NCBI GenBank assembly: GCA_040904785.1
Contig: JBBDSV010000065.1
Span: 47,395-111,394, forward strand
DNA from: JBBDSV01 sp040904785
GTDB taxonomy: Bacteria; Actinomycetota; Nitriliruptoria; Nitriliruptorales; Nitriliruptoraceae
Reading direction: 5' to 3'
Length of the DNA: 64,000 nt
Positions 42,585-53,970 of this stretch are shown here, piece by piece. Position 1 is the first letter of the stretch, and each line of letters starts with the position of its first letter. The notes beneath the pieces are model-generated. The model made no database searches, had not been told where the DNA came from, and saw only the letters and a program-made list of their open reading frames with translations. The position numbers and the translations under genes are program-made.

Positions 42585-44385
42585 TCATCGGCCGTTACCG
42601 CGACCGTTACCGTTGCCACCGCCGTTGCCGTTCACGTTGCCACCGCCGTTGCCTTGCACGTCATCTGTGCCGGAGCCGTCACCGGTTCCACTGCTGGCAC
42701 CCTTGTTGTCCGACTTGCCCTTCGGCTCGGGCGAACCACCGCCGGCGTTCGACTTGCCGCTCGAGTTGTTCGAACCGGCGTTGTCCNNNNNNNNNNNNNN
42801 NNNNNNNNNNNNNNNNNNNNNNNNNNNNNNNNNNNNNNNNNNNNNNNNNNNNNNNNNNNNNNNNNNNNNNNNNNNNNNNNNNNNNNCCCTTCGGCTCGGA
42901 CGAACCACCGCCGGCGTTCGACTTGCCGCTCGAGTTGTTCGAACCGGCGTTGTCCGACTTGCCCCTCGGCTCGCCGGGCGCAACGCTCGCTGTTACCGGC
43001 AAACCGTTGGCACCCTCCGACTGTCCGACACGGCGGCCGTTTCCTGGCGTTTCACGTGTATCGGCAGCGAGGGCGGCGCTGCCATCGTCCCCGTCGTCGC
43101 GGGCGCCGGCGGCACCACGGTCACGACCAGCGTCGCTCGAGGCCGTTGCCGTTTCGGACTGCGACGACTCACTCGACTCACCGCTCGACGAGTTCGGCGC
43201 GTCGTCGGCAGTAGCGAGCGGCTCGGACGGCACGTCGGGTCCGGTCGTCGACAGCACGCGCTCGGCTACCGGGAACTCGGCCATCGGCGCGGGAAGCTCG
43301 AACGGAGTGACGGTGCCGACCGCGGTCGCCAGCGTGCGCTGCACGCCGGCGGGAAGCACCCCCGCGACCGCCGCGGACATCGTCATGGCGAGCATGACCG
43401 CTGCGATGATCGCTGCGCGGACAACGGTGCCGACGGCGGTGATCGCCACCGCGCGTTCGCCGGTGCCACCGCTGGTGACACCACCTTGGCTCGGGGCCTG
43501 GACCAGTCTGTCAGCTACACGACGGGTAATCGCCGACACCGCGCGCCGTACGCGCCGTACTGGCTCACTCGACACCAGCGCCTGCACGAGGGCGACCCCG
43601 GCGCGCGAGCGGGCGGCGAGCGCCACGCGGAAGCGTGACATGGTCGGACCGAGCTGTGCTCCGACTGCTGCGACCGCAGGGTGCGCCCACGCCCGTCCGG
43701 TCCCGTAGGCGCGTCGGGCCACGCTGTAGGCGGTGGCCAGGCGCGGACGGACCCCGCGCTGCCAGGTGTCGATGACGCGTGGCTGCACCCGACCCTGCCA
43801 GGCTTGCACAACCCATTGCGAGGCTTCAGCAACGCGTGGCTGCACCCGGTCCTGCCACGCACTGGTGATGCGCGGCCACGCGACCGTGCGCCAACGCGCG
43901 ACGGCACGCGATTCCCAGACTGCGATCGCGACCGCGCTCGAATGCACCGCAGGAACGACGCGCAGCCCGATCGTTGCGTGCACGACGAGGATTGCGGCGC
44001 GCAGCCAACCGATCGACGACCGCTGCCACGTCAACAGGACCCATCGGAGTTCGGTGAGGACTGGATGAGGCACGTGGCCGATGACCTCGCGCTCGAGGCT
44101 CGCACGCCGTGCACCGGCAAGTGCCGGATCGCCCTCACGGACACCGTCCCGCAACACGGCGCTCAGCGCCGCCGATGGCTGGGGGTGGTCCAGCGTCTCG
44201 AATCGCACCGCCTCGACGAAGGTTGTCAGGTCCACAACATCATGACCGGACGCCACGGTTGGGCGCCCGGCGAAGATCGCATCGACCGTTCGGTCGTCGA
44301 GCCGGGAATCTGTGCGCATGTCAAAGAGGTAATCGTCGCGCGCCTCCTGCGCGTTACGCCACCGAGCAATGAGGTCGCGCTTCAT
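42585..44385 (-). CDS. Membrane protein partner of ECF sigma factor, with repeat-rich tail and an assembly gap
   Basis: ATG 44385 overlaps the sigma factor stop (ATGA). The N-terminal 85 residues (RLDDRTVDAIFAGRP...) resemble the cytoplasmic part of actinobacterial anti-sigma factors. A helical region with repeated WQxRVQPRV-like units follows, then a basic stretch, one membrane helix (AIIAAVMLAMTMSAAVAGVL) and a long extracytoplasmic Ser/Asp/Gly/Asn-rich tail. The tail contains 25-residue repeats (KSDNAGSNNSSGKSNAGGGS plus five more) and an N run at 42787-42886. The frames on the two sides of the gap differ, but the gap length is arbitrary. The likely end is GNGRGNGR with a stop at 42585. 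It may act as an anti-sigma or envelope sensor; that is inference. Confidence 0.72.
42712..42961. repeat. 75-bp tandem repeat interrupted by the assembly gap
   Basis: A 75-base unit encoding 25 residues ends at the left edge of the N run (42786) and is found again, with single-base differences, directly after it (42887 on). A further partial copy continues beyond. The true copy number is unknown because the repeat array probably broke the assembly. Confidence 0.85.
42787..42886. other. Assembly gap (100 N)
   Basis: A run of exactly 100 N, a conventional placeholder of unknown true length, inside the repeat array of the sigma-linked membrane protein. Confidence 0.99.
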
Positions 44386-44933
44386 CGCCGACCCCCCGCT
44401 GGAGGCGCCGACATGACTGCACGCTGGGCGGCGAGCACGCCACGGAGCCGATCGAGTCCACGGTGCTGCAGCGCCCGCACGGCACCTGGACGCTTGCCGA
44501 CGATGGAAGCGACCTCGTCCACGGACAGATCGCCGAGCACACGCAGCAGCACAACATCGCGCTGTTCGGGGGTCAGTTCTTCGAGCACATCACGCACCCA
44601 GGCGCTGCCCAGCAGACCGAACGCCTCGGTCTCGACGTCCCCACCGGCAAGCGAGGGCAATTCTGCGAACACATCGATGTCGGGACGGCGGCGCTGACGC
44701 CGACGTTCGTCGACCAGTCGGCGGTGGGCGATCGTGAACACCCAGGAACGAAACGCCGGCTCATTGCCCGTGAACGTGGTGACGTTGCGAAAGACGCTCA
44801 GGAACGCCTCGCTGGCGAGATCGTCGGGCTCTTGGGCACCACGAAGCCGCAGATAGCCGGTGACGGCCGGAGCAAGGTCCTCATACAGCCGCTGTAGCGC
44901 CCAGGGGGCATCGGCTTGCGCCGCGGCAAGCAC
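44382..44933 (-). CDS. ECF-family RNA polymerase sigma factor
   Basis: 183 residues from GTG 44933; an in-frame CTG nine codons upstream, with GAGG ahead of it, is possible since related proteins start slightly earlier. Region 2 is seen in LYEDLAPAVTGYLRLRGAQEPDDLASEAFLSVFRN and FRSWVFTIAHRRLVDERRR; region 4 in LEELTPEQRDVVLLRVLGDLSVDEVASIVGKRPGAVRALQHRGLDRL. It would direct RNA polymerase to a small stress or envelope regulon. The stop overlaps the next gene's start, a typical sigma/anti-sigma arrangement. Confidence 0.93.
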   Translation of the reverse strand: MLAAAQADAPWALQRLYEDLAPAVTGYLRLRGAQEPDDLASEAFLSVFRNVTTFTGNEPAFRSWVFTIAHRRLVDERRRQRRRPDIDVFAELPSLAGGDVETEAFGLLGSAWVRDVLEELTPEQRDVVLLRVLGDLSVDEVASIVGKRPGAVRALQHRGLDRLRGVLAAQRAVMSAPPAGGRR

Positions 44934-45046
44934 CCCATCGAACCCGTGGCCGATCGTCAGCCGTCTGTCCTCGTCGATCGCGAACCGGAAACGCTAGCGA
45001 GCGTGTCCGGCCGATGCGCGGGACGTCTGCCGAATGGCCGGACAGT

Positions 45047-45376
45047 TCAATCGTGTTCCGGTCGAGAATCGAGCGGCGCCGTTCCCGCTTCGAGCACGGC
45101 CTCGACCCGCGCAACCTTCGCACGGAGCATGTCATCATGCCCCGGCCGGTGATCGAACTTCGCCACAACCGAGACCCGTGGCGCATGCTTCGCCGCGTAG
45201 TCGATGCACCGTTGGATCACCGCGAAAACGTCCACGGGCTCGCCCTCTACGGTGGTGAACATGGCCGTGGTTTCGTGATCGAGTCCGCTGTCGCGGACGA
45301 TCCGGACACAGCCGGCGACGATGTCGCCGACCGAGTCGCCCGCCCCGAGCGGAGTGATGGAGAATGCTCCGAGCAT
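45047..45376 (-). CDS. MTH1187-family thiamine-binding protein
   Basis: 109 residues. It matches the small MTH1187/YkoF-like family (DUF77): FSITPLGAGDSVGDIVAGCVRIVRDSGL, TTVEGEPVDVFAVIQRC and a C-terminal helix RAKVARVEAVL. Some members bind thiamine or hydroxymethylpyrimidine; others have no known ligand. It is encoded 19 bases after the sirtuin gene on the same strand and probably shares its transcript. Confidence 0.87.
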   Translation of the reverse strand: MLGAFSITPLGAGDSVGDIVAGCVRIVRDSGLDHETTAMFTTVEGEPVDVFAVIQRCIDYAAKHAPRVSVVAKFDHRPGHDDMLRAKVARVEAVLEAGTAPLDSRPEHD

Positions 45377-45395
45377 GCGCTGCCTCCTCGATTCG

Positions 45396-46169
45396 TCAGT
45401 TCGCCGACGTCACGCGATCGACGATCGCCGTCATCGTCGCACCAGTATCGGCGCGAATCACGGCGGCTGCACGCCCGTCGTACGGCGTCGGCTGCTGATT
45501 GATGATGACCAGTCGCCCGCCGCCCTCGAGTGCGAGTGCGGGCAGCGACGCGGCAGGATGGACGCCCAGCGAAGTGCCGACGGCGAGGAACACCTCGGCA
45601 CGCGCCGACGCGGTTGCTGCGCGATCGATGGCGTGCGGATCGAGTGCCTGCCCGAACGAGACGGTCGCGGACTTGAGAACTCCGCCGCACTCGTTGCAGT
45701 GGGGGTCGTCGTCGCCGGCGCGGATCCGCGCATACACCACGTCCGCGGCCATCCGGTCGCCGCAGTCGAGGCACAGGACTTCGGACGCTGTGCCATGGAT
45801 CTCGACGACGTGATTCGGTTCTGATCCAGCGGCGCGGTGCAGCCCGTCGACGTTCTGGGTGATGAGCAGTTCGAGGTGGCCTGCGGCCTCGAGGTCGGCG
45901 AACGCGCGATGTGCCGCGTTCGGCCCCGTTGACGACTCGACGACGGCGATGCGGCGGCGCCACGCCTCGCGCCGCACATCGGCGTCGCGGACGTAATGGG
46001 TGATGTCGGAGAGACGTTCGGCCGCGGGATCTCGCGTCCACACGCCGTCAGGGCCTCGGAAGTCAGGAATCCCCGACCCGGTCGACACGCCTGCGCCCGT
46101 CAATGCGACGACCGACGTTGCAGCTCGCACCCAGCCGGAGACGGCATCGATCACGGCGTCGTCAGACAC
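45396..46169 (-). CDS. NAD-dependent protein deacylase (sirtuin, SIR2 family)
   Basis: 257 residues from GTG 46169. Sirtuin motifs are complete: GAGVSTGSGIPDFRG for NAD binding, ITQNVDGLHRAAG, the catalytic His in VVEIHGTASEV, zinc cysteines in CLDC and CNEC, SFGQALD and VGTSLGVHPAASLP. It removes acetyl or longer acyl groups from lysines and forms O-acyl-ADP-ribose. The start lies eight bases inside the end of the GGDEF gene, so translation may be coupled. Confidence 0.93.
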   Translation of the reverse strand: MSDDAVIDAVSGWVRAATSVVALTGAGVSTGSGIPDFRGPDGVWTRDPAAERLSDITHYVRDADVRREAWRRRIAVVESSTGPNAAHRAFADLEAAGHLELLITQNVDGLHRAAGSEPNHVVEIHGTASEVLCLDCGDRMAADVVYARIRAGDDDPHCNECGGVLKSATVSFGQALDPHAIDRAATASARAEVFLAVGTSLGVHPAASLPALALEGGGRLVIINQQPTPYDGRAAAVIRADTGATMTAIVDRVTSAN

Positions 46170-47357
46170 CGTGATCAGCCTCGACGCGATTGCGGCCGGA
46201 ACGCTTTGCGTCGTACAGCAGCTCGTCGGCACGTCGCAGGGTGACGTCGACGACATCTCCGGGCTCGTGCGCCGCGACACCGAAGGTCGCCGTCAGCGCG
46301 ATTCCCGCCGGCCGTTCCGACTCGATCGCGACACGACAGCGTTCGGCGAGTTCGATCGCCTCGCCGTGCGCAATGGACGCGATGATGAGGAACTCCTCGC
46401 CACCCCATCGTGCAACGACGTCATCGCCGCGCACGGTGCGTCGGAGCACCTCGGCAACCGCGATCAATGCCTCGTCGCCGCGCTCGTGCCCCCAGGTGTC
46501 GTTGACCGTCTTGAAGTGATCGAGATCCACCGTGATCAGCCCGACAGCCTGTCCCCCGGCGATGCGTTCGGCGAGTGTCGAGCGTGCCGCACGGCGGTTC
46601 GCCAGNNNNNNNNNNNNNNNNNNNNNNNNNNNNNNNNNNNNNNNNNNNNNNNNNNNNNNNNNNNNNNNNNNNNNNNNNNNNNNNNNNNNNNNNNNNNNNN
46701 NNNNNTCGCCAGCACCTCGGCACGCGTCGTCGCCTCGGACAGGTGTTCGCGCAGCACAGCGACAATGGAGGTCAGCGTCAACGTCAGCAGCAGGAAGACA
46801 TGGATGCGGGCGATGAACGCCGCGACGACTGCCGTTGGGTGCGCCTGTGTGACGAGTCCCGGAATCGCGCCTGCCGCAAGCACCGCCGAGCCGGCGATGG
46901 CCACGATGCCCGAGGTCATGGCTGCCCGCCAGGACAACAGCACGAAACCCGCCACGATCAGCATGCCGAGCGCCCAGTAGTGGCCGGCGGCGAGCGTGAG
47001 GAACCGATCGGCGATCGGGCCGTCGATGTACAGGAGCCACACGAGCCTGGCGAAGACGAACAGCGACATCGCCGCCATGACCGTCCACTCGTAGACGATG
47101 AGCGGAACGACCGCGCGCACCATGAGCAGGGTGAAGACGGTCACGGCAATCGCCGCTACTGGATAGATGAACGTCACGAACACGTCGCCCGCGTCTCGGA
47201 TGACCCAGCTCAACACCAGGATCGAGACGGCAGCCAGCGAGCCGACCGCGTACATACGCCGCTTGAACGCGTGGTACCGGAAGAAATCCGGCCCAGTGAC
47301 GGCGTTGAACGCCACTTCGGCAGCGGTGGGGGCGACACGCGGTGCTGGCACGGTCAC
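46162..47357 (-). CDS. Membrane GGDEF protein (diguanylate cyclase), interrupted by an assembly gap
   Basis: GTG 47357 starts a protein with six N-terminal membrane helices, a coiled linker (LREHLSEATTRAEVLA), then the N run, then a GGDEF domain resuming at LANRRAARSTLAERIAGG. The catalytic motif is the active variant RWGGEEFLI, and the substrate loop TVDLDHFKTVNDTWGHERGD is intact. It should synthesise cyclic di-GMP in response to a membrane signal. The missing piece includes the start of the GGDEF domain (normally DxLTGLxNR), so the true length is unknown. Confidence 0.88.
46606..46705. other. Assembly gap (100 N)
   Basis: A run of exactly 100 N in the linker-to-GGDEF junction. The bases GCCAG occur just before it and TCGCCAG just after it. 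Confidence 0.99.
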
Positions 47358-47462
47358 GTCGTCGACTCCCCCGGATCGCCCGGTGCGGCGCAGTATGCCC
47401 GACGCGCGACCAATGCGTCGATGCCGGGACAGTTGTCGCGCGGACCCGGCACCGACGCGGAC

Positions 47463-49652
47463 TCAGTGCAGATCGAACCGATCGAGATCCATGACCTTGC
47501 CCCATGCGGCGACGAAGTCGGTCACGAACTTCTCATCGGCATCGCTGCTTCCGTAGACCTCCGCCAGCGCCCGCAGCTGCGAGTTCGAACCGAAGACGAG
47601 GTCGACGCGACTGGCAGTCCAGCGAGCCTCACCCGTTGACCGGTCGCGCCCTTCGAACTCTGCCTCCCCGTCGCTGATGGCCGTCCATGCCGTGCGCATG
47701 TCGAGGAGGTTGACGAAGAAGTCGTTGGTTAGGGCACCGGGCCGGTCGGTGAACACCCCGTGGCCGACGGCGTCGACGTTCGCGCCCAACACCCGCATGC
47801 CGCCGACGAGCGCGGTCATCTCCGGGGCCGACAATGTGAGCTGGTGCGCTTTGTCGAGCAGCAGATGCCCCGGCGGAATCGGCCCCTGTTTGCCGACGTA
47901 GTTGCGGAACCCGTCGGCAGCCGGCTCGAGGTAGCCGAACGACTCGACGTCGGTCTGCTCCTGGGTGGCGTCTGTCCGACCGGGCGTGAACGGCACCGTG
48001 ATGTCGTGTCCGGCCCGCTTGGCGGCGTCCTCGACGGCGGCGCAGCCACCGAGGACGATGAGATCCGCGAGTGACACGCGCGTGCCGTCCGCCTGGGCGC
48101 GGTTGAAGTCGTCCTGGACTTCCTCGAGCCGAGAGATGACGGCCGACACGCCGGAGCGCACATTGACGTCCCACGTCGACTGCGGCGCCAGGCGGATGCG
48201 TGCCCCGTTGGCACCACCGCGCTTGTCGGTGTCCCGATACGTCGACGCCGCTGCCCACGCTGTCGAGACCAGCTGCGCCGTCGTCAGCCCCGAGTCGAGG
48301 ATCGTCGCCTTCAATTGGTCGATGTCGCCCGCGTCGATGAGCTCGTGGTCGACCTCGGGCACCGGATCCTGCCAGACGAGTTCTTCGTCAGGGACGAGTG
48401 GGCCGAGGTAGCGACTGACCGGCCCCATGTCCCGGTGCAGCAGCTTGAACCAGGCACGCACGAACGCGTCCGCCAGTTCGTCGGGGTGCTCGTGGAACCG
48501 TGTGGAGATCTCGCGGTAGGCCGGGTCGGTGATGAGCGCCAGGTCGGTGGTCGCCATCATCGGCGGATGCGTGACGTCGGGGGTGTGCGCCGCCGGGACG
48601 CGGTCCTCGTCACGCACGTCTTTGGGCGTCCACTGCTTGGCCCCCGCTGGGCTCTCGGTCAGTTCCCACTCGTAGCGGAACAACAGGTCGAAGTAGCCGT
48701 TGTCCCACTGGATCGGATTCGACGTCCAGGCGCCTTCGAGACCACCGCCGATCGTGTCGTCACCGACGCCACTGCCATAGGCACTACGCCACCCCAGTCC
48801 CTGCTCTTCAAGGCCTGCCGCCTCCGGCTCGCGCCCGAGGTGGCTGTCGGGCGCGGCACCGTGCGTCTTGCCGAAGGTGTGGCCGCCGGCGATCAACGCG
48901 ACGGTCTCCTCGTCGTTCATCGCCATGCGACGGAAGGTCTCACGGACGTCGTGTGCGGCAGCCATCGGATCCGGGTTGCCGTTGGGGCCTTGTGGGTTGA
49001 CGTAGATCAACCCCATCTGGACGGCCCCGAGCGGATTGGCGAGCTCGCGGTCACCGGAGTAGCGCTCGTCGCCGAGCCACTCAGTCTCCGGCCCCCAGAA
49101 CACGTCCTCTTCGGGCGCCCAAATGTCCTCACGGCCGAACCCGAAACCAAACGTCTTCAGCCCCATGGTCTCGATGGCGCGGTTGCCGGCGAAGACGAGC
49201 AGGTCGGCCCAGGAGATCTTGCGGCCGTACTTCTGCTTGATGGGCCACAACAGCCGGCGGGCCTTGTCGAGGTTAACGTTGTCGGGCCAGCTGTTCAGCG
49301 GCGCGAACCGCTGTGCGCCCGATCCTCCCCCACCACGACCGTCCTCGACGCGATAGGTCCCGGCGGCGTGCCACGACATGCGGATGAACAGCGGCCCGTA
49401 GTGGCCCCAGTCGGCGGGCCACCAATCCTGCGAGTCGGTCATCAGCGCGTCGAGGTCGCGGGTGAGCTCGTCGAGATCGAGCGTGGCGAACTCGGCCGCG
49501 TAGTCGAAGTCGTCGCCCATCGCGTCGGCCTGCGGGTTGTCCTGGTGCAAGATCCGCAGGTTGAGTTGATTCGGCCACCACGTCTCGTTCGACGGTCCGT
49601 CGTAACTCGTGCGGGACCCGGTCATCGGGCACTTGCCGGTGGGCTCGGACAC
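47463..49652 (-). CDS. katG: Catalase-peroxidase
   Basis: 729 residues from GTG 49652 (MSEPTGKCPMTG), chosen because GAGGAG lies six bases upstream; the frame stays open upstream to 49964 without similarity. The active site is complete: distal R91, W94 and H95 in RMSWHAAGTYR, Tyr in MGLIYVNPQGPNG and Met in RRMAMNDEET (the Met-Tyr-Trp cross-link needed for catalase activity), and proximal His in GGHTFGKTHG. Both N- and C-terminal peroxidase domains are present. It detoxifies hydrogen peroxide and is divergent from a Fur-family regulator. Confidence 0.97.
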   Translation of the reverse strand: MSEPTGKCPMTGSRTSYDGPSNETWWPNQLNLRILHQDNPQADAMGDDFDYAAEFATLDLDELTRDLDALMTDSQDWWPADWGHYGPLFIRMSWHAAGTYRVEDGRGGGGSGAQRFAPLNSWPDNVNLDKARRLLWPIKQKYGRKISWADLLVFAGNRAIETMGLKTFGFGFGREDIWAPEEDVFWGPETEWLGDERYSGDRELANPLGAVQMGLIYVNPQGPNGNPDPMAAAHDVRETFRRMAMNDEETVALIAGGHTFGKTHGAAPDSHLGREPEAAGLEEQGLGWRSAYGSGVGDDTIGGGLEGAWTSNPIQWDNGYFDLLFRYEWELTESPAGAKQWTPKDVRDEDRVPAAHTPDVTHPPMMATTDLALITDPAYREISTRFHEHPDELADAFVRAWFKLLHRDMGPVSRYLGPLVPDEELVWQDPVPEVDHELIDAGDIDQLKATILDSGLTTAQLVSTAWAAASTYRDTDKRGGANGARIRLAPQSTWDVNVRSGVSAVISRLEEVQDDFNRAQADGTRVSLADLIVLGGCAAVEDAAKRAGHDITVPFTPGRTDATQEQTDVESFGYLEPAADGFRNYVGKQGPIPPGHLLLDKAHQLTLSAPEMTALVGGMRVLGANVDAVGHGVFTDRPGALTNDFFVNLLDMRTAWTAISDGEAEFEGRDRSTGEARWTASRVDLVFGSNSQLRALAEVYGSSDADEKFVTDFVAAWGKVMDLDRFDLH

Positions 49653-49775
49653 GTGATGCTCCTCGTCATACCGATCGGTGGTGTCGCTCACTTCTCGTCC
49701 GAAACCACATCGCATCGGTGGTGGACAGACACTGAAGTTGGACCGAGTCAAAGATAGCACCCGCTCGCGGTAGAC

Positions 49776-49800
49776 TTCCACCGACTGGTTGGAGGTGGAA
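49776..49800. promoter_or_regulatory. Nested palindromes at the Fur-family gene start
   Basis: TTCCACC (49776-49782) and GGTGGAA (49794-49800) are perfect 7-bp arms 11 bases apart. Inside them 49777-49793 forms a second imperfect palindrome. A TAGACT -10-like hexamer (49771-49776) directly precedes them, so a bound repressor would cover the transcription start. This is a candidate Fur/PerR box for autoregulation and possibly katG control. Confidence 0.5.
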
Positions 49801-49806
49801 CACACG

Positions 49807-50211
49807 GTGGACACGCTCGTCGATCGACTGCGCCAACGCGGATGGCGCCTGACGGCGCAACGCCGGGTCATCGCCGAGGCGATCACCGGCGAACACGTCC
49901 ATCTCACCGCCGACGAAGTGCTGGCGCGGGCGCGAAGCATGCTTCCCGAAGTCAGCCGCGCCACCGTCTACAACACACTTCACGAGCTCGTCGGGATCGG
50001 CGAGCTACGCGAGGTCACCCACGCCGACGGCCGCAAGCGCTACGACCCCAACGTCGCCGACAACCATCACCACCTGATGTGTGTCGACTGTGGAAGCATG
50101 CTCGACGTCCATGCCGACACGCCGGATCTCGCCGACGACGAACGCCACGGATTCGACGTGCTCGACGTCGAGATCACCTTTCGCGCCCGCTGCCCGGACT
50201 GTGCCGCCTGA
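49807..50211 (+). CDS. Fur-family transcriptional regulator
   Basis: 134 residues from GTG 49807; TTG 49789 and GTG 49795 are alternatives. The winged helix is in RLTAQRRVIAEAITGEHVHLTADEVL and EVSRATVYNTLHELVGIGEL. The dimer domain has NHHHLMCVDCGSMLDV and CPDC, so a structural zinc site of two CxxC pairs and a regulatory His cluster are present. Fur proteins next to katG usually act as FurA/PerR-type peroxide sensors. Here the pair is divergent rather than the furA-katG operon order of mycobacteria. Confidence 0.9.
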   Translation: MDTLVDRLRQRGWRLTAQRRVIAEAITGEHVHLTADEVLARARSMLPEVSRATVYNTLHELVGIGELREVTHADGRKRYDPNVADNHHHLMCVDCGSMLDVHADTPDLADDERHGFDVLDVEITFRARCPDCAA

Positions 50212-50217
50212 GGCGCG

Positions 50218-50394
50218 CTACTCGCCGTGATGTGACGTGCGCACGCGGCGGAACCCGCACCAGATCACTCCGACGACCAGCAGCACGCCGAGCCCCTGCA
50301 GACCCGGAGAGTCATCGGCCTCGCCCAAGACGACGGCCGCGATGCCGACGGTCACGAGTACAACACGGAGCAGCAGCGACTGCCAGGACATCAT
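50218..50394 (-). CDS. 58-residue two-helix membrane protein
   Basis: Two adjacent ATG codons (50394, 50391) open a frame ending at TAG 50218. It encodes MMSWQSLLLRVVLVTVGIAA, then VVLGEADDSPGLQGL and a second hydrophobic helix, ending VRTSHHGE. Two helices joined by a short acidic loop and a basic cytoplasmic tail look like a real small membrane protein. The stop is six bases from the convergent Fur-family stop. No strong Shine-Dalgarno is seen. Function unknown. Confidence 0.6.
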   Translation of the reverse strand: MMSWQSLLLRVVLVTVGIAAVVLGEADDSPGLQGLGVLLVVGVIWCGFRRVRTSHHGE

Positions 50395-50478
50395 CTCTGC
50401 CGTTTGTTCGAAGCCTCATCGTGGGCGACATCCGCGTTCGGCGCGTGTCGCGGACCGTTCCAGGTCGCAGAATGACGC

Positions 50479-50514
50479 GACCGGGGACGCCGCGCATGGC
50501 TGGCGTCCCCGGTC
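50479..50514 (-). terminator. Strong hairpin after nrdJ
   Basis: A perfect 13-bp stem (50479-50491 with 50502-50514) and a 10-base loop lie 18 bases beyond the nrdJ stop. There is no long T run, as is common for high-GC terminators. Confidence 0.75.
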
Positions 50515-50532
50515 CGGGCATCGCGTGTCGTC

Positions 50533-53370
<2,838 letters not shown>

Positions 53371-53545
53371 CGGTGCCGCTCCTTGATCCCGCGGACCCGA
53401 CACGTCGTGTGTCCGGGTCGAGTGCTCGTGGTCCTCGCTCACACCGGCGGACCGATCGTGCGCCGGTGACTCCTCGTTCGTCCATCGTGCGCGCGGCCTG
53501 TGACAGCATCGAGCGTGATCGACGGGTGCCACCCGATCCGCGCGA

Positions 53546-53575
53546 CTCACACGAGCGGAACTACACCCGTGTGAG
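53546..53575 (-). promoter_or_regulatory. Hairpin in the nrdJ leader
   Basis: CTCACACG and CGTGTGAG form a perfect 8-bp stem with a 14-base loop, about 175 bases upstream of the nrdJ start. It could be an RNA structure or a protein-binding inverted repeat. Confidence 0.4.
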
Positions 53576-53671
53576 CCATCCGCCACTCAACCCGTTGCCA
53601 CCACGCTACGTCAAGCATCTCGTTCCGGGGAAGACCATGTCAACGCACAACCCCTGGGGGGATAGACCACC

Positions 53672-53699
53672 ATTGTACCCCCATATCTTGTGTTTCCAC
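53672..53699 (-). promoter_or_regulatory. nrdJ promoter with NrdR-box-like spacer
   Basis: On the minus strand -35 GTGGAA (complement of 53694-53699) and -10 TACAAT (complement of 53672-53677) are 16 bases apart. The spacer, 53678-53693, matches the NrdR box ACACNATATNTTGTGT best in its TTGTGT half and ATAT centre. NrdR bound here would block the promoter. A second box at the usual 31-32 bp distance is only weakly present. Confidence 0.5.
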
Positions 53700-53745
53700 C
53701 GGGTGGTCCCCACTGCAGGCGCTCGCTCCCCAGGCAATTCCCAGC

Positions 53746-53766
53746 TTTCCCACACCCTTGTCCACA
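53746..53766 (+). promoter_or_regulatory. Two DnaA-box-like nonamers
   Basis: TTTCCCACA (53746-53754) and TTGTCCACA (53758-53766). The second is one mismatch from TTATCCACA and is the form common in high-GC actinobacteria. They lie 50 to 70 bases upstream of the nrdJ -35 element. Confidence 0.35.
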
Positions 53767-53970
53767 GCGGCTGCGCCCGAGAAATTTTCCGAGGTCGGGC
53801 GACCTGCGCACGCGCCGCACGCGCGGCCGCTCAACATCACCGTCTCCCGGCACGACGTCAACGTGACGTGGTGGCCGATGGTGGTCACGCCCGCAGACAC
53901 GCGGTCGTCTAGCCTCGCGATCGTCGGCGCGAACCTCGGCGCCGCCACGGGTGCGTAAAGGATCGCGCGG

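Larger units (their letters stand above)
53371..53970. other. 600-base intergenic region holding the nrdJ leader and promoter
   Basis: No convincing gene lies here. On the minus strand it holds a promoter (53672-53699) and then a leader of about 295 bases to nrdJ. The leader contains a perfect 8-bp stem (53546-53553 with 53568-53575, 14-base loop). Two DnaA-box-like nonamers lie upstream of the promoter. On the plus side it precedes the AI-2E-type exporter gene. I do not find a cobalamin riboswitch consensus. Confidence 0.6.

Noticed and set aside
49653..49964. Extended N-terminus for KatG
   Set aside because: The extension overlaps the divergent regulator and palindromes, and the GTG at 49652 has a good ribosome site and gives the normal KatG start.
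53371..53665. Cobalamin riboswitch in the nrdJ leader
   Set aside because: I could not find the conserved GCCACTG-type box by eye; a covariance search would be decisive.
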